A stretch of DNA of 64,000 nt. Source: Corynebacterium massiliense DSM 45435. Its GTDB lineage: Bacteria > Actinomycetota > Actinomycetes > Mycobacteriales > Mycobacteriaceae. Both the position numbers and the translations under genes were made by a program. How positions within the stretch are numbered: position 1 is the stretch's first letter; each line of letters opens with the position of its first letter. Positions 55,557 through 64,000 of this stretch are shown one piece after another. The stretch is from the NCBI RefSeq assembly GCF_028609805.1, contig NZ_CP063189.1:1302001-1366000 (forward strand), written 5' to 3'. Under the pieces are notes generated by a model. The model was not told the origin of the DNA and made no database searches. It worked only from the letters and a program-made list of their open reading frames with translations.

Positions 55557-57725
55557 TTACAACGACTCGCGGGAGTTATCCACCTCGTCGTCCTCGATGT
55601 CCAGGGTGTCCCCGGAGGTCGGGACGATGGTCGGCAGAATGACCGGCTCGCGCTTCCACTTGGTCTCCAAGTGCTTAGACACCTTCCGGCGCAGCTTCTG
55701 CACCATGCGGTAGGTGTCGTTTTCGCCCTCGGCAGCCAGGTCGTTCATGGTGTTTTCTACCAGTTCGGCGACCTGCGGGATGATCTTGCGATCGTCCTCC
55801 GAGACACCGGTAGTGGAGACCGCTGGGTGCTCGAGCAACCGGGAGGTGCGGTTGTCGGTCACACAGGTAATGGACACGACACCGCCGCTACCCAGATTGG
55901 TGCGGTCAGCCAGGATGTCGGCGTCCACATCGCCCATCGTGATGCCGTCGACGTACAGGTGGCCGACCTGCTTCTGGCCGACGACCTTGGCGCGGCCATT
56001 GTGCAGATCAACAACCACGCCGTTTTGCGCGAGGACCACGCGGTCCCGAGCCACGCCGGTGGAGATGGCCAGCTCCTTGTTCGCACGCAGGTGACGCCAC
56101 TCGCCGTGGACCGGCATGGCGTTGCGCGGGCGGGCTGCGTTGTACAGGAAGAGCAGCTCGCCGGAGTAGCCGTGGCCGGAGGCGTGGACGTTGGCTTCCT
56201 TGCTGGTGACAACCTCGGCGCCGATCTGCGACAACATGTTGATGACGCCGAAGACAGCCTCCTCGTTGCCCGGAATGAGCGAGGAGGAAAAGACGATGAG
56301 GTCGCCATCGCGCACGGTGATCTGACGGTGCTCACGGCGGGCCATGCGCGACAGCGCCGCCATCGGTTCGCCCTGGGTGCCCGTGGTGATGAGCAGCGTC
56401 TTGTGCGGTGCCATCTTCGCCGCCTCGTCGATCGGCACGACGGTGCCGCGCGGAACCTTGAGGAAGCCCATCTTCTCGGCGATCTCCATGTTGCGCATCA
56501 TGGAACGGCCGTTGAAGGCCACCTTGCGGCCGGAGGCAACCGCGGCATCGATAGCCGCCTGCACGCGGTAGACGTTCGACGCGAAGGAGGCGATGATAAC
56601 GCGCTGCTTCGCGTTGGCCACCAGGCGCTTGAAGGTGGACGGGATCCCGGCCTCGGAGTTGGACACGCCCGGCACGGTCGCGTTGGTCGAGTCACAAAGC
56701 ATGAGGTCGACGCCCTCGTCGCCGTAGCGCGACAGCGCCGGCAGATCCGTCGGGCGGCCATCCAGCGGGGTCTGATCCAGCTTGATGTCGCCGGTGTGGA
56801 TGATGTTGCCGGCCGGGGTGCCCAGCATGATGCCGAGCGCGTCCGGAATCGAGTGGTTCACTGCCCAGAAGCGGGCGCGGAACGGGCCGTAGGTCACATC
56901 GGACTGTTCGTTGACCTCGATGAACTTCGGGCGCTGACGGTGCTCCTTACACTTCGCCGCGATAAGCGCGATGGTAAAGCGCGACGCGACAATCGGGATA
57001 TCGGAGCGCAGCTTGAGCAGCCACGGGATCGCGCCGATGTGGTCCTCGTGCGCGTGCGTGACGATGAGGGCCTCCACCCGATCGAGCTTGTCCTCGATGG
57101 GGCCGAAGTCCGGCAAGATGAGGTCCACGCCCGGTTCGTCGGAGGTCGGGAACAGCACGCCACAGTCGATGATGAGCAGGCGGCCGTCGTACTCGAAGAC
57201 GGTCATGTTGCGGCCGATCTCCGAGATGCCGCCCAGCGCGTAAATGCGCAGGGCGTTCTTCGGCTGCTTCGGCGGCTCCGGCAGGCGCTTGGTCAGATCC
57301 GCGCCTTGCATCGACTTAGGCACGTTGCGGTGGCCCCGGCCGCCGCGGCCGCCGCGGTTCTTGCCGCCGTGGCCATTGCCACCATTGCCGCCGTTGCCGT
57401 TACCGTTTCCGCGGCCGCGTCCACGGCCCCCGCGGGAGCCACGGGAGCGGCCGCCTCGGCGGCCATTGCCATTGCCGTTGCCGCCGTTACCGTTGCCGCC
57501 CTTGCCGTGGTCGTTTCCGCCGTTGCCGTTGTTTTTGCCGTTGCCGCGGCCATTGCCCTCGCCGCCGTCATGGCTGCCCTGGTTGGCGCCATTCTGGTCG
57601 GCCTTGGCCGGGGCCTGAAAAACGGGCGAAGCCGCCTCGTTCGAGGCGGTGCTTTGCGTATCCGCCTCGGTCGGTGGACCCGCCTTGCGGGTGACCTTCC
57701 GGGCGCGATTACGGGGTTCGTTCAT
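55557..57725 (-). CDS. rnj: Ribonuclease J
   Basis: A 722-residue metallo-beta-lactamase-fold RNase with endo- and 5' exo-activity. The catalytic motif is THAHEDHIGAI (about 222-232). The beta-CASP part contains CDSTNATVPGVSNSE, and the C-terminal domain includes SGHGYSGELLFLYN. The N-terminal 150 residues are a disordered Gly/Asn/Arg-rich tail, much longer than in Bacillus RNase J. It directly follows dapA (two bases) in a dapB-thyX-dapA-rnj cluster. Confidence 0.95.
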   Translation of the reverse strand: MNEPRNRARKVTRKAGPPTEADTQSTASNEAASPVFQAPAKADQNGANQGSHDGGEGNGRGNGKNNGNGGNDHGKGGNGNGGNGNGNGRRGGRSRGSRGGRGRGRGNGNGNGGNGGNGHGGKNRGGRGGRGHRNVPKSMQGADLTKRLPEPPKQPKNALRIYALGGISEIGRNMTVFEYDGRLLIIDCGVLFPTSDEPGVDLILPDFGPIEDKLDRVEALIVTHAHEDHIGAIPWLLKLRSDIPIVASRFTIALIAAKCKEHRQRPKFIEVNEQSDVTYGPFRARFWAVNHSIPDALGIMLGTPAGNIIHTGDIKLDQTPLDGRPTDLPALSRYGDEGVDLMLCDSTNATVPGVSNSEAGIPSTFKRLVANAKQRVIIASFASNVYRVQAAIDAAVASGRKVAFNGRSMMRNMEIAEKMGFLKVPRGTVVPIDEAAKMAPHKTLLITTGTQGEPMAALSRMARREHRQITVRDGDLIVFSSSLIPGNEEAVFGVINMLSQIGAEVVTSKEANVHASGHGYSGELLFLYNAARPRNAMPVHGEWRHLRANKELAISTGVARDRVVLAQNGVVVDLHNGRAKVVGQKQVGHLYVDGITMGDVDADILADRTNLGSGGVVSITCVTDNRTSRLLEHPAVSTTGVSEDDRKIIPQVAELVENTMNDLAAEGENDTYRMVQKLRRKVSKHLETKWKREPVILPTIVPTSGDTLDIEDDEVDNSRESL

Positions 57726-57727
57726 AT

Positions 57728-58636
57728 TTAGAGGACTCCAGCTTTCTCCATATCGCGGCGGAGCTCCTCCACCTGGGCGTCGGTCGCACCGACCACCGGC
57801 AGGCGGGGCTCTCCTACCTCAAAGCCCTGCAGGCGCAGAGCTGCCTTTGCAAAAGTAGTGCCGCCCAGGCGCCCCTGCGCATGGGTAAGCGGCAAAAGAA
57901 CATTCGCGTTGATGTCCCTTGCGCGAGCAAGGTCACCTTCGTCGAAGGAAGTGTAGAGCTCAGCGAGAGCGCGCGGCGCTGCGTGGCCGATGACCGAAAT
58001 GAAGCCGGACGCGCCGACGGACAGCCACGGCAGGTTCAGCGGATCGTCACCGGAGTACCACGCAAGACCGGTCTCCCGCATGAGGTATGAGGCCGTCGGG
58101 AGGTCGCCCTTTGCGTCCTTGACGGCGGTGATGTTCGGCAGTTCCGCGAGCCGACGAATGGTGTCAGTTTCAATCGGAATGCCCGAGCGTCCAGGAATGT
58201 CATACAGGCAAATCGGCAGGTCGGTCGCCTCCGCTACCGCAGTGAAGTGAGCGCGCACACCCTCCTGGCTCGGCTTGGAGTAGTACGGCGTGACCACCAG
58301 CAGCGAATCCGCGCCAGCATCGGCGGTCTTTTGAACCAAGTCGACCGTGGTCGCGGTGTTGTTGGTACCAGCGCCCGCGACGATGGCCGCCCGGTCGCCG
58401 ACCTCGTCCTTAATTTCCTTCATGAACTCAAGCTTTTCCTCCACCGACGTCGTGGGGGACTCCCCCGTCGTGCCGGCGAGGATGAGAGCATCGACCCCCT
58501 CGTCCACGAGGTGGGTAGCAAGACGACGACCGGCCTCAATGTCGATGGCGCCGTCCTCCGTGAACGGAGTGACCATAGCGACACCGATGCGGCCGAAAGA
58601 ATCGATCCCTGTCTGTGCTGTCATACCTGTGCTCAT
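57728..58636 (-). CDS. dapA: 4-hydroxy-tetrahydrodipicolinate synthase DapA
   Basis: A 302-residue (beta/alpha)8 aldolase condensing pyruvate and aspartate semialdehyde, the entry to lysine/DAP synthesis. The Schiff-base Lys173 is in TAVKDAKGD, Tyr145 in CLYDIPGR, and the GTTGES loop is at 55-60. The start at 58636 is followed by a second ATG at codon 5. The ThyX-like gene ends 80 bases upstream, so the cluster may be one transcript. Confidence 0.96.
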   Translation of the reverse strand: MSTGMTAQTGIDSFGRIGVAMVTPFTEDGAIDIEAGRRLATHLVDEGVDALILAGTTGESPTTSVEEKLEFMKEIKDEVGDRAAIVAGAGTNNTATTVDLVQKTADAGADSLLVVTPYYSKPSQEGVRAHFTAVAEATDLPICLYDIPGRSGIPIETDTIRRLAELPNITAVKDAKGDLPTASYLMRETGLAWYSGDDPLNLPWLSVGASGFISVIGHAAPRALAELYTSFDEGDLARARDINANVLLPLTHAQGRLGGTTFAKAALRLQGFEVGEPRLPVVGATDAQVEELRRDMEKAGVL

Positions 58637-58716
58637 GGGTGTACAGACTACCCGCTGACGTACCGCACGTGGGCATCAGGGAGGTTCACCGGCGAGTCTC
58701 CGGCGTGCTTGGCGGC

Positions 58717-59472
58717 CTAGCTCGGGGGCGCCTCGACCATCTCACCGCCGTCCGGCGCGGCGACGATGTGCAAGTCATCGAAAAGCACCGGCGCCACCGG
58801 CGCGATTTCCCGCAGGCACTCCACGGCGATGGTCCGGATTTCCGGATCGGAGTGGGCACGCCCGCGCTGGGCGATGAAGTCCCGCCAATCCCGCACGCTG
58901 CCAGTGACCACGACCGACGAGGTTGTGCCGTCCGGCAACACCACGCGTGCTACCTGCCGGGCCCGCTGGGCGCGGATGAGCGGGTTCGGCTCCTCGCTCA
59001 GTGACTCCTCTACCGCCGCGACCAGCTCGTCGTAGACGAATTGCATGTCCCGAAAGGACTCGCGGACGAGGCGCGAAAGTTGCTCATCGTCGGCGATGGC
59101 CGCAGGCACCACGCCCTCCGCCGGGCGGTTCTGAGCCCGGTGGGCGGTGGTCGCAGTGACCGTCAGGCGCCCGCAGCTGGTGACGTCGTTACAGGCCGTG
59201 CAGCTAATACCGGCGATGTAGACCGTCACGGTGGCGTGGGCGAGGAAATCTGCCGAGCCAATTTCCAGGATGTGCCGCATGAACGAGGCGTTGTCCGCGG
59301 TGAGCGGATTGGGCCTGTCAAAGGTGCGGAAACTCGCGCGGCCGGCAAACTCGGTGACAAGCTCCGCATCGGTCGCGCCCTCAGTGGTTTCCCACGGCAC
59401 GCCCGGCGGCGTGTGGAAAGAGGGAGTGGCCAGCAGGTGGACGCTGGGAGCCGGGGTGGTTGCCTCGCCCAT
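58717..59472 (-). CDS. ThyX-fold protein lacking the flavin thymidylate synthase signature
   Basis: A 251-residue protein in the place of thyX (between dapA and dapB). The ThyX frame is clear: EFAGRASFRTFDRPNPLTADNASFMRHIL, AHATVTVYIAGIS, and later RARQVARVVLP, VVVTGSVRDWRDFI and EIRTIAVECLR. However, the signature RHRxxSxSQxSQR (FAD and dUMP binding) is absent. It is replaced, with no length change, by residues 91-123 starting CTACNDVTSC. Cys91, Cys94 and Cys100 are new. The conserved Asn and His of GNFRTWRHF are Ser and Asp here. It is probably not a thymidylate synthase. No frameshift explains the change. Confidence 0.85.
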   Translation of the reverse strand: MGEATTPAPSVHLLATPSFHTPPGVPWETTEGATDAELVTEFAGRASFRTFDRPNPLTADNASFMRHILEIGSADFLAHATVTVYIAGISCTACNDVTSCGRLTVTATTAHRAQNRPAEGVVPAAIADDEQLSRLVRESFRDMQFVYDELVAAVEESLSEEPNPLIRAQRARQVARVVLPDGTTSSVVVTGSVRDWRDFIAQRGRAHSDPEIRTIAVECLREIAPVAPVLFDDLHIVAAPDGGEMVEAPPS

Positions 59473-59475
59473 TGG

Positions 59476-60231
<756 letters not shown>

Positions 60232-60249
60232 TCACACACCTTTCACGTG

Positions 60250-60289
60250 ACAAAAGAAAATGGCGGGGAGAATTTCTACTCCCCGCCAT
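60250..60289 (-). terminator. Rho-independent terminator of pnp
   Basis: ATGGCGGGGAG (60260-60270) and CTCCCCGCCAT (60279-60289) form an 11-bp stem. On the minus strand a T-rich run (TTTTCTTTTG) follows. It separates pnp from dapB. Confidence 0.88.
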
Positions 60290-60331
60290 GATAGTGACCT
60301 CGCCCCAGCGACTCAGCCGGAGGTGAGGTGG

Positions 60332-62596
60332 TTAGTCTTCGTCGACCGGGACCAACGAAATCTTGCCGCGGTTGTCGATGTCCGCGATCTCCACCTCGAT
60401 CTTGTCGCCAACGTTGACCACGTCTTCGACCTTCTCGATGCGCTCGTCGCCACCAAGATTCGAGATGTGGATGAGGCCGTCGCGGTTCGGCGTGAGGGAG
60501 ACGAACGCGCCGAAGGCAACGGTCTTGACCACGGTGCCCAGGTAACGCTCGCCCACCTTGGGCAGCTGCGGGTTCGCAATCGCGTTGATCTTCTCCAGCG
60601 CGGCATCGGCTGCCTCACCGCTGGTCGCCGAGACGTAGACCTTGCCGTCGTCCTCGATGGTGATTTCCGCGCCGGTCTCCTCGGTGATGGTGTTAATCGT
60701 CTTGCCTTTCGGGCCGATCAGCTCACCGATCTTGTTGACCGGGATGCTCACGGAGGTGATCTTCGGTGCGAGCTGAGACATCTCGTCCGGCTCGTCGATG
60801 ATTTCCGCCATGGTCGACAGGATGGTCTGGCGGGCTTCACGCGCCTGCGTCAAAGCCTCCGCCAGCACGTCCGACGGGATGCCGTCCAGCTTCGTGTCCA
60901 GCTGCAGCGCGGTGATGTAGTCAGCAGTGCCGGCGACCTTGAAGTCCATGTCGCCGAAAGCGTCTTCCGCGCCCAGGATGTCGGTCAGCGCGACGTACTG
61001 CTCCTCGCCATCGACCTCACCGGAGACCAGGCCCATGGCGATGCCGGCCACCGGCGCCTTCAGCGGCACACCGGCGTTGTACAGCGACAGAGTCGACGCG
61101 CAGACAGAACCCATCGAGGTGGAGCCGTTGGAGCCCAAGGCCTCGGAGACCTGACGGATGGCGTATGGGAAGTCTTCGCGCGACGGGATGACCGGCAGCA
61201 GGGCGCGCTCCGCGAGGGCGCCGTGGCCGATCTCGCGGCGCTTCGGCGAACCGACGCGGCCGGTTTCACCGGTGCTGAACGGCGGGAAGTTGTAGTGGTG
61301 CATGTAGCGCTTGGACTCGATGGGCGTCAGCGAATCAATCTGCTGCTCCATCTTGAGCATGTCCAGCGTGGTCACGCCGAGAATCTGCGTCTCACCGCGC
61401 TCGAAGAGCGAGGAGCCGTGTGCGCGCGGGACGAGCTCGACCTCAACGGCGAGATCACGGATGGCGTCGGTGGCGCGCCCGTCGATGCGGTAGCCCTCGG
61501 TGAGGATCTTCTCGCGCACGATCTGCTTCATCAGGTCGTTGTAGGCCGCGCGGATCTGCTTGCCGGCATCCGCGTCCGACTCAGCATCCGCAAACCGCGG
61601 AGCCAGCTCTTCTTCGACCTGCGCCATGTGCTCGTTGGTAGCGGCATCGCGGTCCTGCTTGCCCGGGATGGTCAGAAGCTTGGCCAGCTTCTTGGATGCC
61701 TTACGCTCGACGGCCTGGAAGACGTCCTCGTCGTAGGCCGGGAACAGCGGGAAGTCCTGCGCGTCCTTAGCGGCACGCTCCGCAAGACCCTCTTGGGCGT
61801 CACACAGCGCCTTGATGAACGGCTTGGCGGCCTCCAAGCCCTCGGCCACGGTCTCTTCGGTCGGGGCCGGAGCGCCCTCGGCGATGCGCTCGGCCACGTT
61901 CACGCCGGCGCCGGCCTCGACCATCATGATGGCGACATCGTCACGCTTCTTGCGGCCATTCTTCCGGGTGACCTTGCGGCCGGCCACGACCATCTCGAAC
62001 AGCGCACGCTCGTGCTGCTCCGCGTTCGGGAAGGCAACCCACTGCCCCTGCGGATGGCGGTCATCGGCCAGCAATGCGATGCGCACGCCACCCACCGCGC
62101 CGGATACCGGCAGGCCGGACAGCTGGGTGGACGCAGACGCGCCGTTGATGGCCACGACGTCGTAGTACTCCTGCGGCGCCTGCGACAAGACGGTGATGAC
62201 GACCTGGACCTCGTTGCGCAGGCCCTTCACAAAGGTCGGGCGCAGCGGGCGGTCAATGAGACGGCAAGCCAGAATGGCCTCAGACGACGGGCGGCCCTCG
62301 CGGCGGAAGAACGAACCCGGGATGCGGCCCGCGGCGTACATGCGCTCTTCCACGTCCACCGTCAGCGGGAAGAAGTCGAAGTTCTCCCGCGGCTGGTTGG
62401 AAGCGGTGGTGGTAGACAACAGCATCGTGTCGTCGTCCAGGTAGGTGGTCACGGAGCCGTCCGCCTGCCGCGCCAGCTGGCCGGTTTCGAAACGGATAGT
62501 GCGGGAACCGAAGTCACCGTTGTCGAGCTCAACCGTGGCCTCGGTGGTGCCATAATCGTCGTCGGTGAAGAAATTAACGCTGTGCTGCGCACTCAT
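60332..62596 (-). CDS. pnp: Polyribonucleotide nucleotidyltransferase (PNPase, GpsI)
   Basis: A 754-residue phosphorolytic 3'-5' exonuclease. Two RNase PH domains flank a helical region; the catalytic part includes [33 protein letters not shown] domain ([22 protein letters not shown]) and a C-terminal S1 domain complete it. The N-terminal extension resembles actinobacterial GpsI. A terminator separates it from rpsO, so the two need not be one transcript. Confidence 0.97.
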   Translation of the reverse strand: MSAQHSVNFFTDDDYGTTEATVELDNGDFGSRTIRFETGQLARQADGSVTTYLDDDTMLLSTTTASNQPRENFDFFPLTVDVEERMYAAGRIPGSFFRREGRPSSEAILACRLIDRPLRPTFVKGLRNEVQVVITVLSQAPQEYYDVVAINGASASTQLSGLPVSGAVGGVRIALLADDRHPQGQWVAFPNAEQHERALFEMVVAGRKVTRKNGRKKRDDVAIMMVEAGAGVNVAERIAEGAPAPTEETVAEGLEAAKPFIKALCDAQEGLAERAAKDAQDFPLFPAYDEDVFQAVERKASKKLAKLLTIPGKQDRDAATNEHMAQVEEELAPRFADAESDADAGKQIRAAYNDLMKQIVREKILTEGYRIDGRATDAIRDLAVEVELVPRAHGSSLFERGETQILGVTTLDMLKMEQQIDSLTPIESKRYMHHYNFPPFSTGETGRVGSPKRREIGHGALAERALLPVIPSREDFPYAIRQVSEALGSNGSTSMGSVCASTLSLYNAGVPLKAPVAGIAMGLVSGEVDGEEQYVALTDILGAEDAFGDMDFKVAGTADYITALQLDTKLDGIPSDVLAEALTQAREARQTILSTMAEIIDEPDEMSQLAPKITSVSIPVNKIGELIGPKGKTINTITEETGAEITIEDDGKVYVSATSGEAADAALEKINAIANPQLPKVGERYLGTVVKTVAFGAFVSLTPNRDGLIHISNLGGDERIEKVEDVVNVGDKIEVEIADIDNRGKISLVPVDED

Positions 62597-62691
62597 GAAC
62601 TAGCTACTCCTTATAAGTAGTGCGGCGATCGTCGCTGTCGCCCAAGTTGGATGATTTCTAGCAGGTGCGAGTCTAGCAGGAGTTATAGACA

Positions 62692-62735
62692 TAAAAAGAG
62701 CAGCCTCCGCGCAACGGATGCGACGGAGGCTGCTT
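62692..62735 (-). terminator. Rho-independent terminator of rpsO
   Basis: On the minus strand GCAGCCTCCG and CGGAGGCTGC (62724-62733 and 62700-62709) form a 10-bp stem followed by TCTTTTTATG. Confidence 0.92.
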
Positions 62736-62762
62736 ATGCCGTGAGGCAGGCGACGCAGAAAC

Positions 62763-63032
62763 TTAGCGGCGCAGGCCCAGGCGGGAGATCAGCTCGCGGT
62801 AGCGGTTGATGTCCTTTTCCGCGAGGTACTTCAGCAGACCGCGACGGCGACCAACCATCAGCAGCAGACCACGACGGGAGTGGTGGTCGTGCTTATGGAA
62901 CTTCAGGTGCTCGGTCAGGGTCTCGATGCGGGAGGTCAGCAGGGCAACCTGTGCCTCCGGGGAGCCGGTGTCGGTCTCGTGCAGGCCGAAGTCCTTGAGG
63001 ATCTCAGCCTTCTTCTCAGTGCTCAAAGCCAT
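62763..63032 (-). CDS. rpsO: 30S ribosomal protein S15
   Basis: An 89-residue primary 16S rRNA-binding protein of the small subunit. The family sequence is plain: [59 protein letters not shown]-type site upstream of the ATG. It lies between iunH and pnp as in most bacteria, with a terminator after it. Confidence 0.98.
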   Translation of the reverse strand: MALSTEKKAEILKDFGLHETDTGSPEAQVALLTSRIETLTEHLKFHKHDHHSRRGLLLMVGRRRGLLKYLAEKDINRYRELISRLGLRR

Positions 63033-63151
63033 GAGTAATCTCCTTATTTTATTTCAGTCCACAGAAAAGTAGTGCGGGAAACCGCGGCGGTGCACTGTTT
63101 CTCCGCGAAGCCCGGAAACTGCTGCAGACCGCAGTAGCCGGACCGTCTCGA

Positions 63152-64000
63152 TTACCTTACACTCTCAGCCTGCGCACGCCCAAAAAGATCGTGAAGGCGC
63201 TCCACTAACGACGACACGAAGCGCTCGGTATCCACCCCGACCGCGACGCGGGTGTTCGGTTTTTCACCCAGCCGGGTTTCGTCACCGATGGTCCGCCCGC
63301 GCGAGGCGCCGTCGGTTTCCACCTTCATGGCGAGATCCACGACGTTGACCAAGCTGGGATCTTCCGCCACGGCGACCGCCAGCGGATCGTGCAGCCCGCA
63401 GCCGCCCAGGTGCGGCGACGTGGTGGCGTAGGCGCCGATGTAGTAGTCGACCATGTCCGCGTACGCCTCGGCCGCCGGCGTACCCACTGCGCGCCACTTC
63501 GCGGTTTCAGCGCGGGTGAGCAGGGTGCGCAGCGTGACGTCCAAGCCCACCATGGTGGCGTCCTGACTGCGGCGCAGGACGGTGTCTGCTGCCTGCGGGT
63601 CCTGGGAGATATTCGCCTCCGCAAAGCGGGTGACATTACCGGGCAGCGTGAGCGCCCCGCCCATGAACACCAGGTGCGCGCGCTGCGCGAATTCCGGGTC
63701 CTTGTCCATCGCCGCCGCGATGGTGGTGTGCGGGCCGGTAGGCACGATGACGAGGTCGTCGCCGTAGCGCGCCACAGACTCGATGAGGAAGTCCACAGCA
63801 CCGGGGTGCGCGGACGCGGCCGGCTCCGGCAGCTCTACCTCGCCGATCCCGTTCTTGCCGTGGATGAACGCGGAGATCTCCTGCACCGCGAACACGTTTT
63901 TATCCCCGGCGTGCCCCGGCCCCAGGTACACCGGGATGTCACTGCGCCCGAACAGCTCCAACAGACTCAACGAGTTACGCGCGCCCTGCTCGACCGTGAC
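63152..64000 (-). CDS. Nucleoside hydrolase (IunH family), N-terminus cut by window edge
   Basis: At least 282 residues of an inosine-uridine-type nucleoside N-ribohydrolase. The frame continues past 64000, so the N-terminal DTDxDD calcium motif is outside the window; the first visible residues are VTVEQGARNSLSLLELFG. Visible landmarks are GPHTTIAAAM, MGGALTLPGNVTRFAEANISQDPQAADTVL and the active-site His in GCGLHDPLAVAV. The enzyme hydrolyses nucleosides to base and ribose in salvage. A TTG at 63970 could be mistaken for a start but cuts into conserved sequence. Confidence 0.93.
   Translation of the reverse strand, partial: VTVEQGARNSLSLLELFGRSDIPVYLGPGHAGDKNVFAVQEISAFIHGKNGIGEVELPEPAASAHPGAVDFLIESVARYGDDLVIVPTGPHTTIAAAMDKDPEFAQRAHLVFMGGALTLPGNVTRFAEANISQDPQAADTVLRRSQDATMVGLDVTLRTLLTRAETAKWRAVGTPAAEAYADMVDYYIGAYATTSPHLGGCGLHDPLAVAVAEDPSLVNVVDLAMKVETDGASRGRTIGDETRLGEKPNTRVAVGVDTERFVSSLVERLHDLFGRAQAESVR

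Noticed and set aside
55574..55582. Third DnaA box inside rnj
   Set aside because: The sequence is TTATCCACC, one base off consensus, in coding sequence and isolated.
57250..57610. CRISPR-like repetitive stretch near 57,300-57,600
   Set aside because: The repetition reflects codons of the Gly/Asn/Arg tail of RNase J; no constant repeat or spacers.
55551..57731. 726-residue plus-strand frame opposite RNase J
   Set aside because: It is an antisense shadow of rnj with repetitive Val/Ala/Asp/Arg composition.
58717..59472. Frameshift as the explanation for the lost ThyX signature
   Set aside because: The other two frames over the affected codons contain stops and do not restore the motif; sequence before and after stays in one frame with no length change.

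Overview
The window is a housekeeping stretch of a high-GC actinobacterial chromosome, almost certainly a Corynebacterium. The order sigB-dtxR-galE, nrdR-divS-lexA-sugR, ptsI/fruK/ptsH, uraA-hflX, dapF-miaA, miaB, recX-recA, bioYMN, pspA-clgR-cinA-pgsA, terC, ftsK, rnj-dapA-thyX-dapB and pnp-rpsO-iunH follows, from memory, the gene order of C. glutamicum. Coding density is very high: no gap exceeds about 260 bases, and I see no tRNA, rRNA, CRISPR array, insertion sequence or prophage.

Layout. 1-5,160: end of a probable serine dehydratase, a PAS/HTH regulator, stress sigma factor SigB behind a SigH-type promoter, the iron regulator DtxR, GalE and a DUF4192 protein. 5,161-9,074: an intergenic region with two perfect DnaA boxes, a PAC2 protein and a DExH helicase whose 3' end carries a palindrome and tandem repeat. 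9,168-14,876: a peptide-type ABC uptake operon with two ATPases fused in one chain. 15,132-17,417: ahpD-ahpC divergent from oxyR. 17,424-20,266: three paralogous membrane proteins in tandem. 20,459-27,235: hrpA, nrdR, a DivS-like protein, lexA with SOS boxes, and a DeoR-type regulator (SugR). 27,232-30,460: PTS enzyme I, FruK and HPr, without a fructose EII gene. 30,531-40,282: uracil permease, HflX, a protein with a Cys/Gly tail, dapF, miaA, a dioxygenase-like protein, a DUF349 protein and a GNAT enzyme. 40,322-44,713: membrane protein, miaB, recX, recA with an SOS box, and a DUF3046 protein. 44,817-46,778: the biotin ECF transporter bioYMN behind a BioQ-type operator. 46,788-50,921: PspA, ClgR (SigH-type promoter), CinA, PgsA, YciI, and TerC behind a yybP-ykoY manganese riboswitch. 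51,132-64,000: FtsK, a DinB-like protein, RNase J, DapA, a ThyX-fold protein, DapB, PNPase, S15 and a nucleoside hydrolase cut by the window edge.

How the parts work together. Several stress circuits are visible: SigH-type promoters drive sigB and clgR; LexA boxes sit before lexA, divS and recA; an OxyR half-site pair lies between the -35 and -10 of ahpC; DtxR is intact in every metal-1 and metal-2 ligand I checked. Envelope-stress genes (pspA, clgR), RNA turnover genes (rnj, pnp, rpsO) and lysine/peptidoglycan precursor genes (dapA, dapB, dapF) are grouped.

The most unusual observation is the gene between dapA and dapB. It keeps the ThyX fold along its length but has lost the entire catalytic/FAD signature, which is replaced without any gap by a Cys-containing segment. 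Other points of note are a near-complete manganese riboswitch with an explicit RBS-sequestering helix, a terminator-like hairpin inside bioN, gene-end repeats that share a core at two distant loci, and the paired DnaA boxes.
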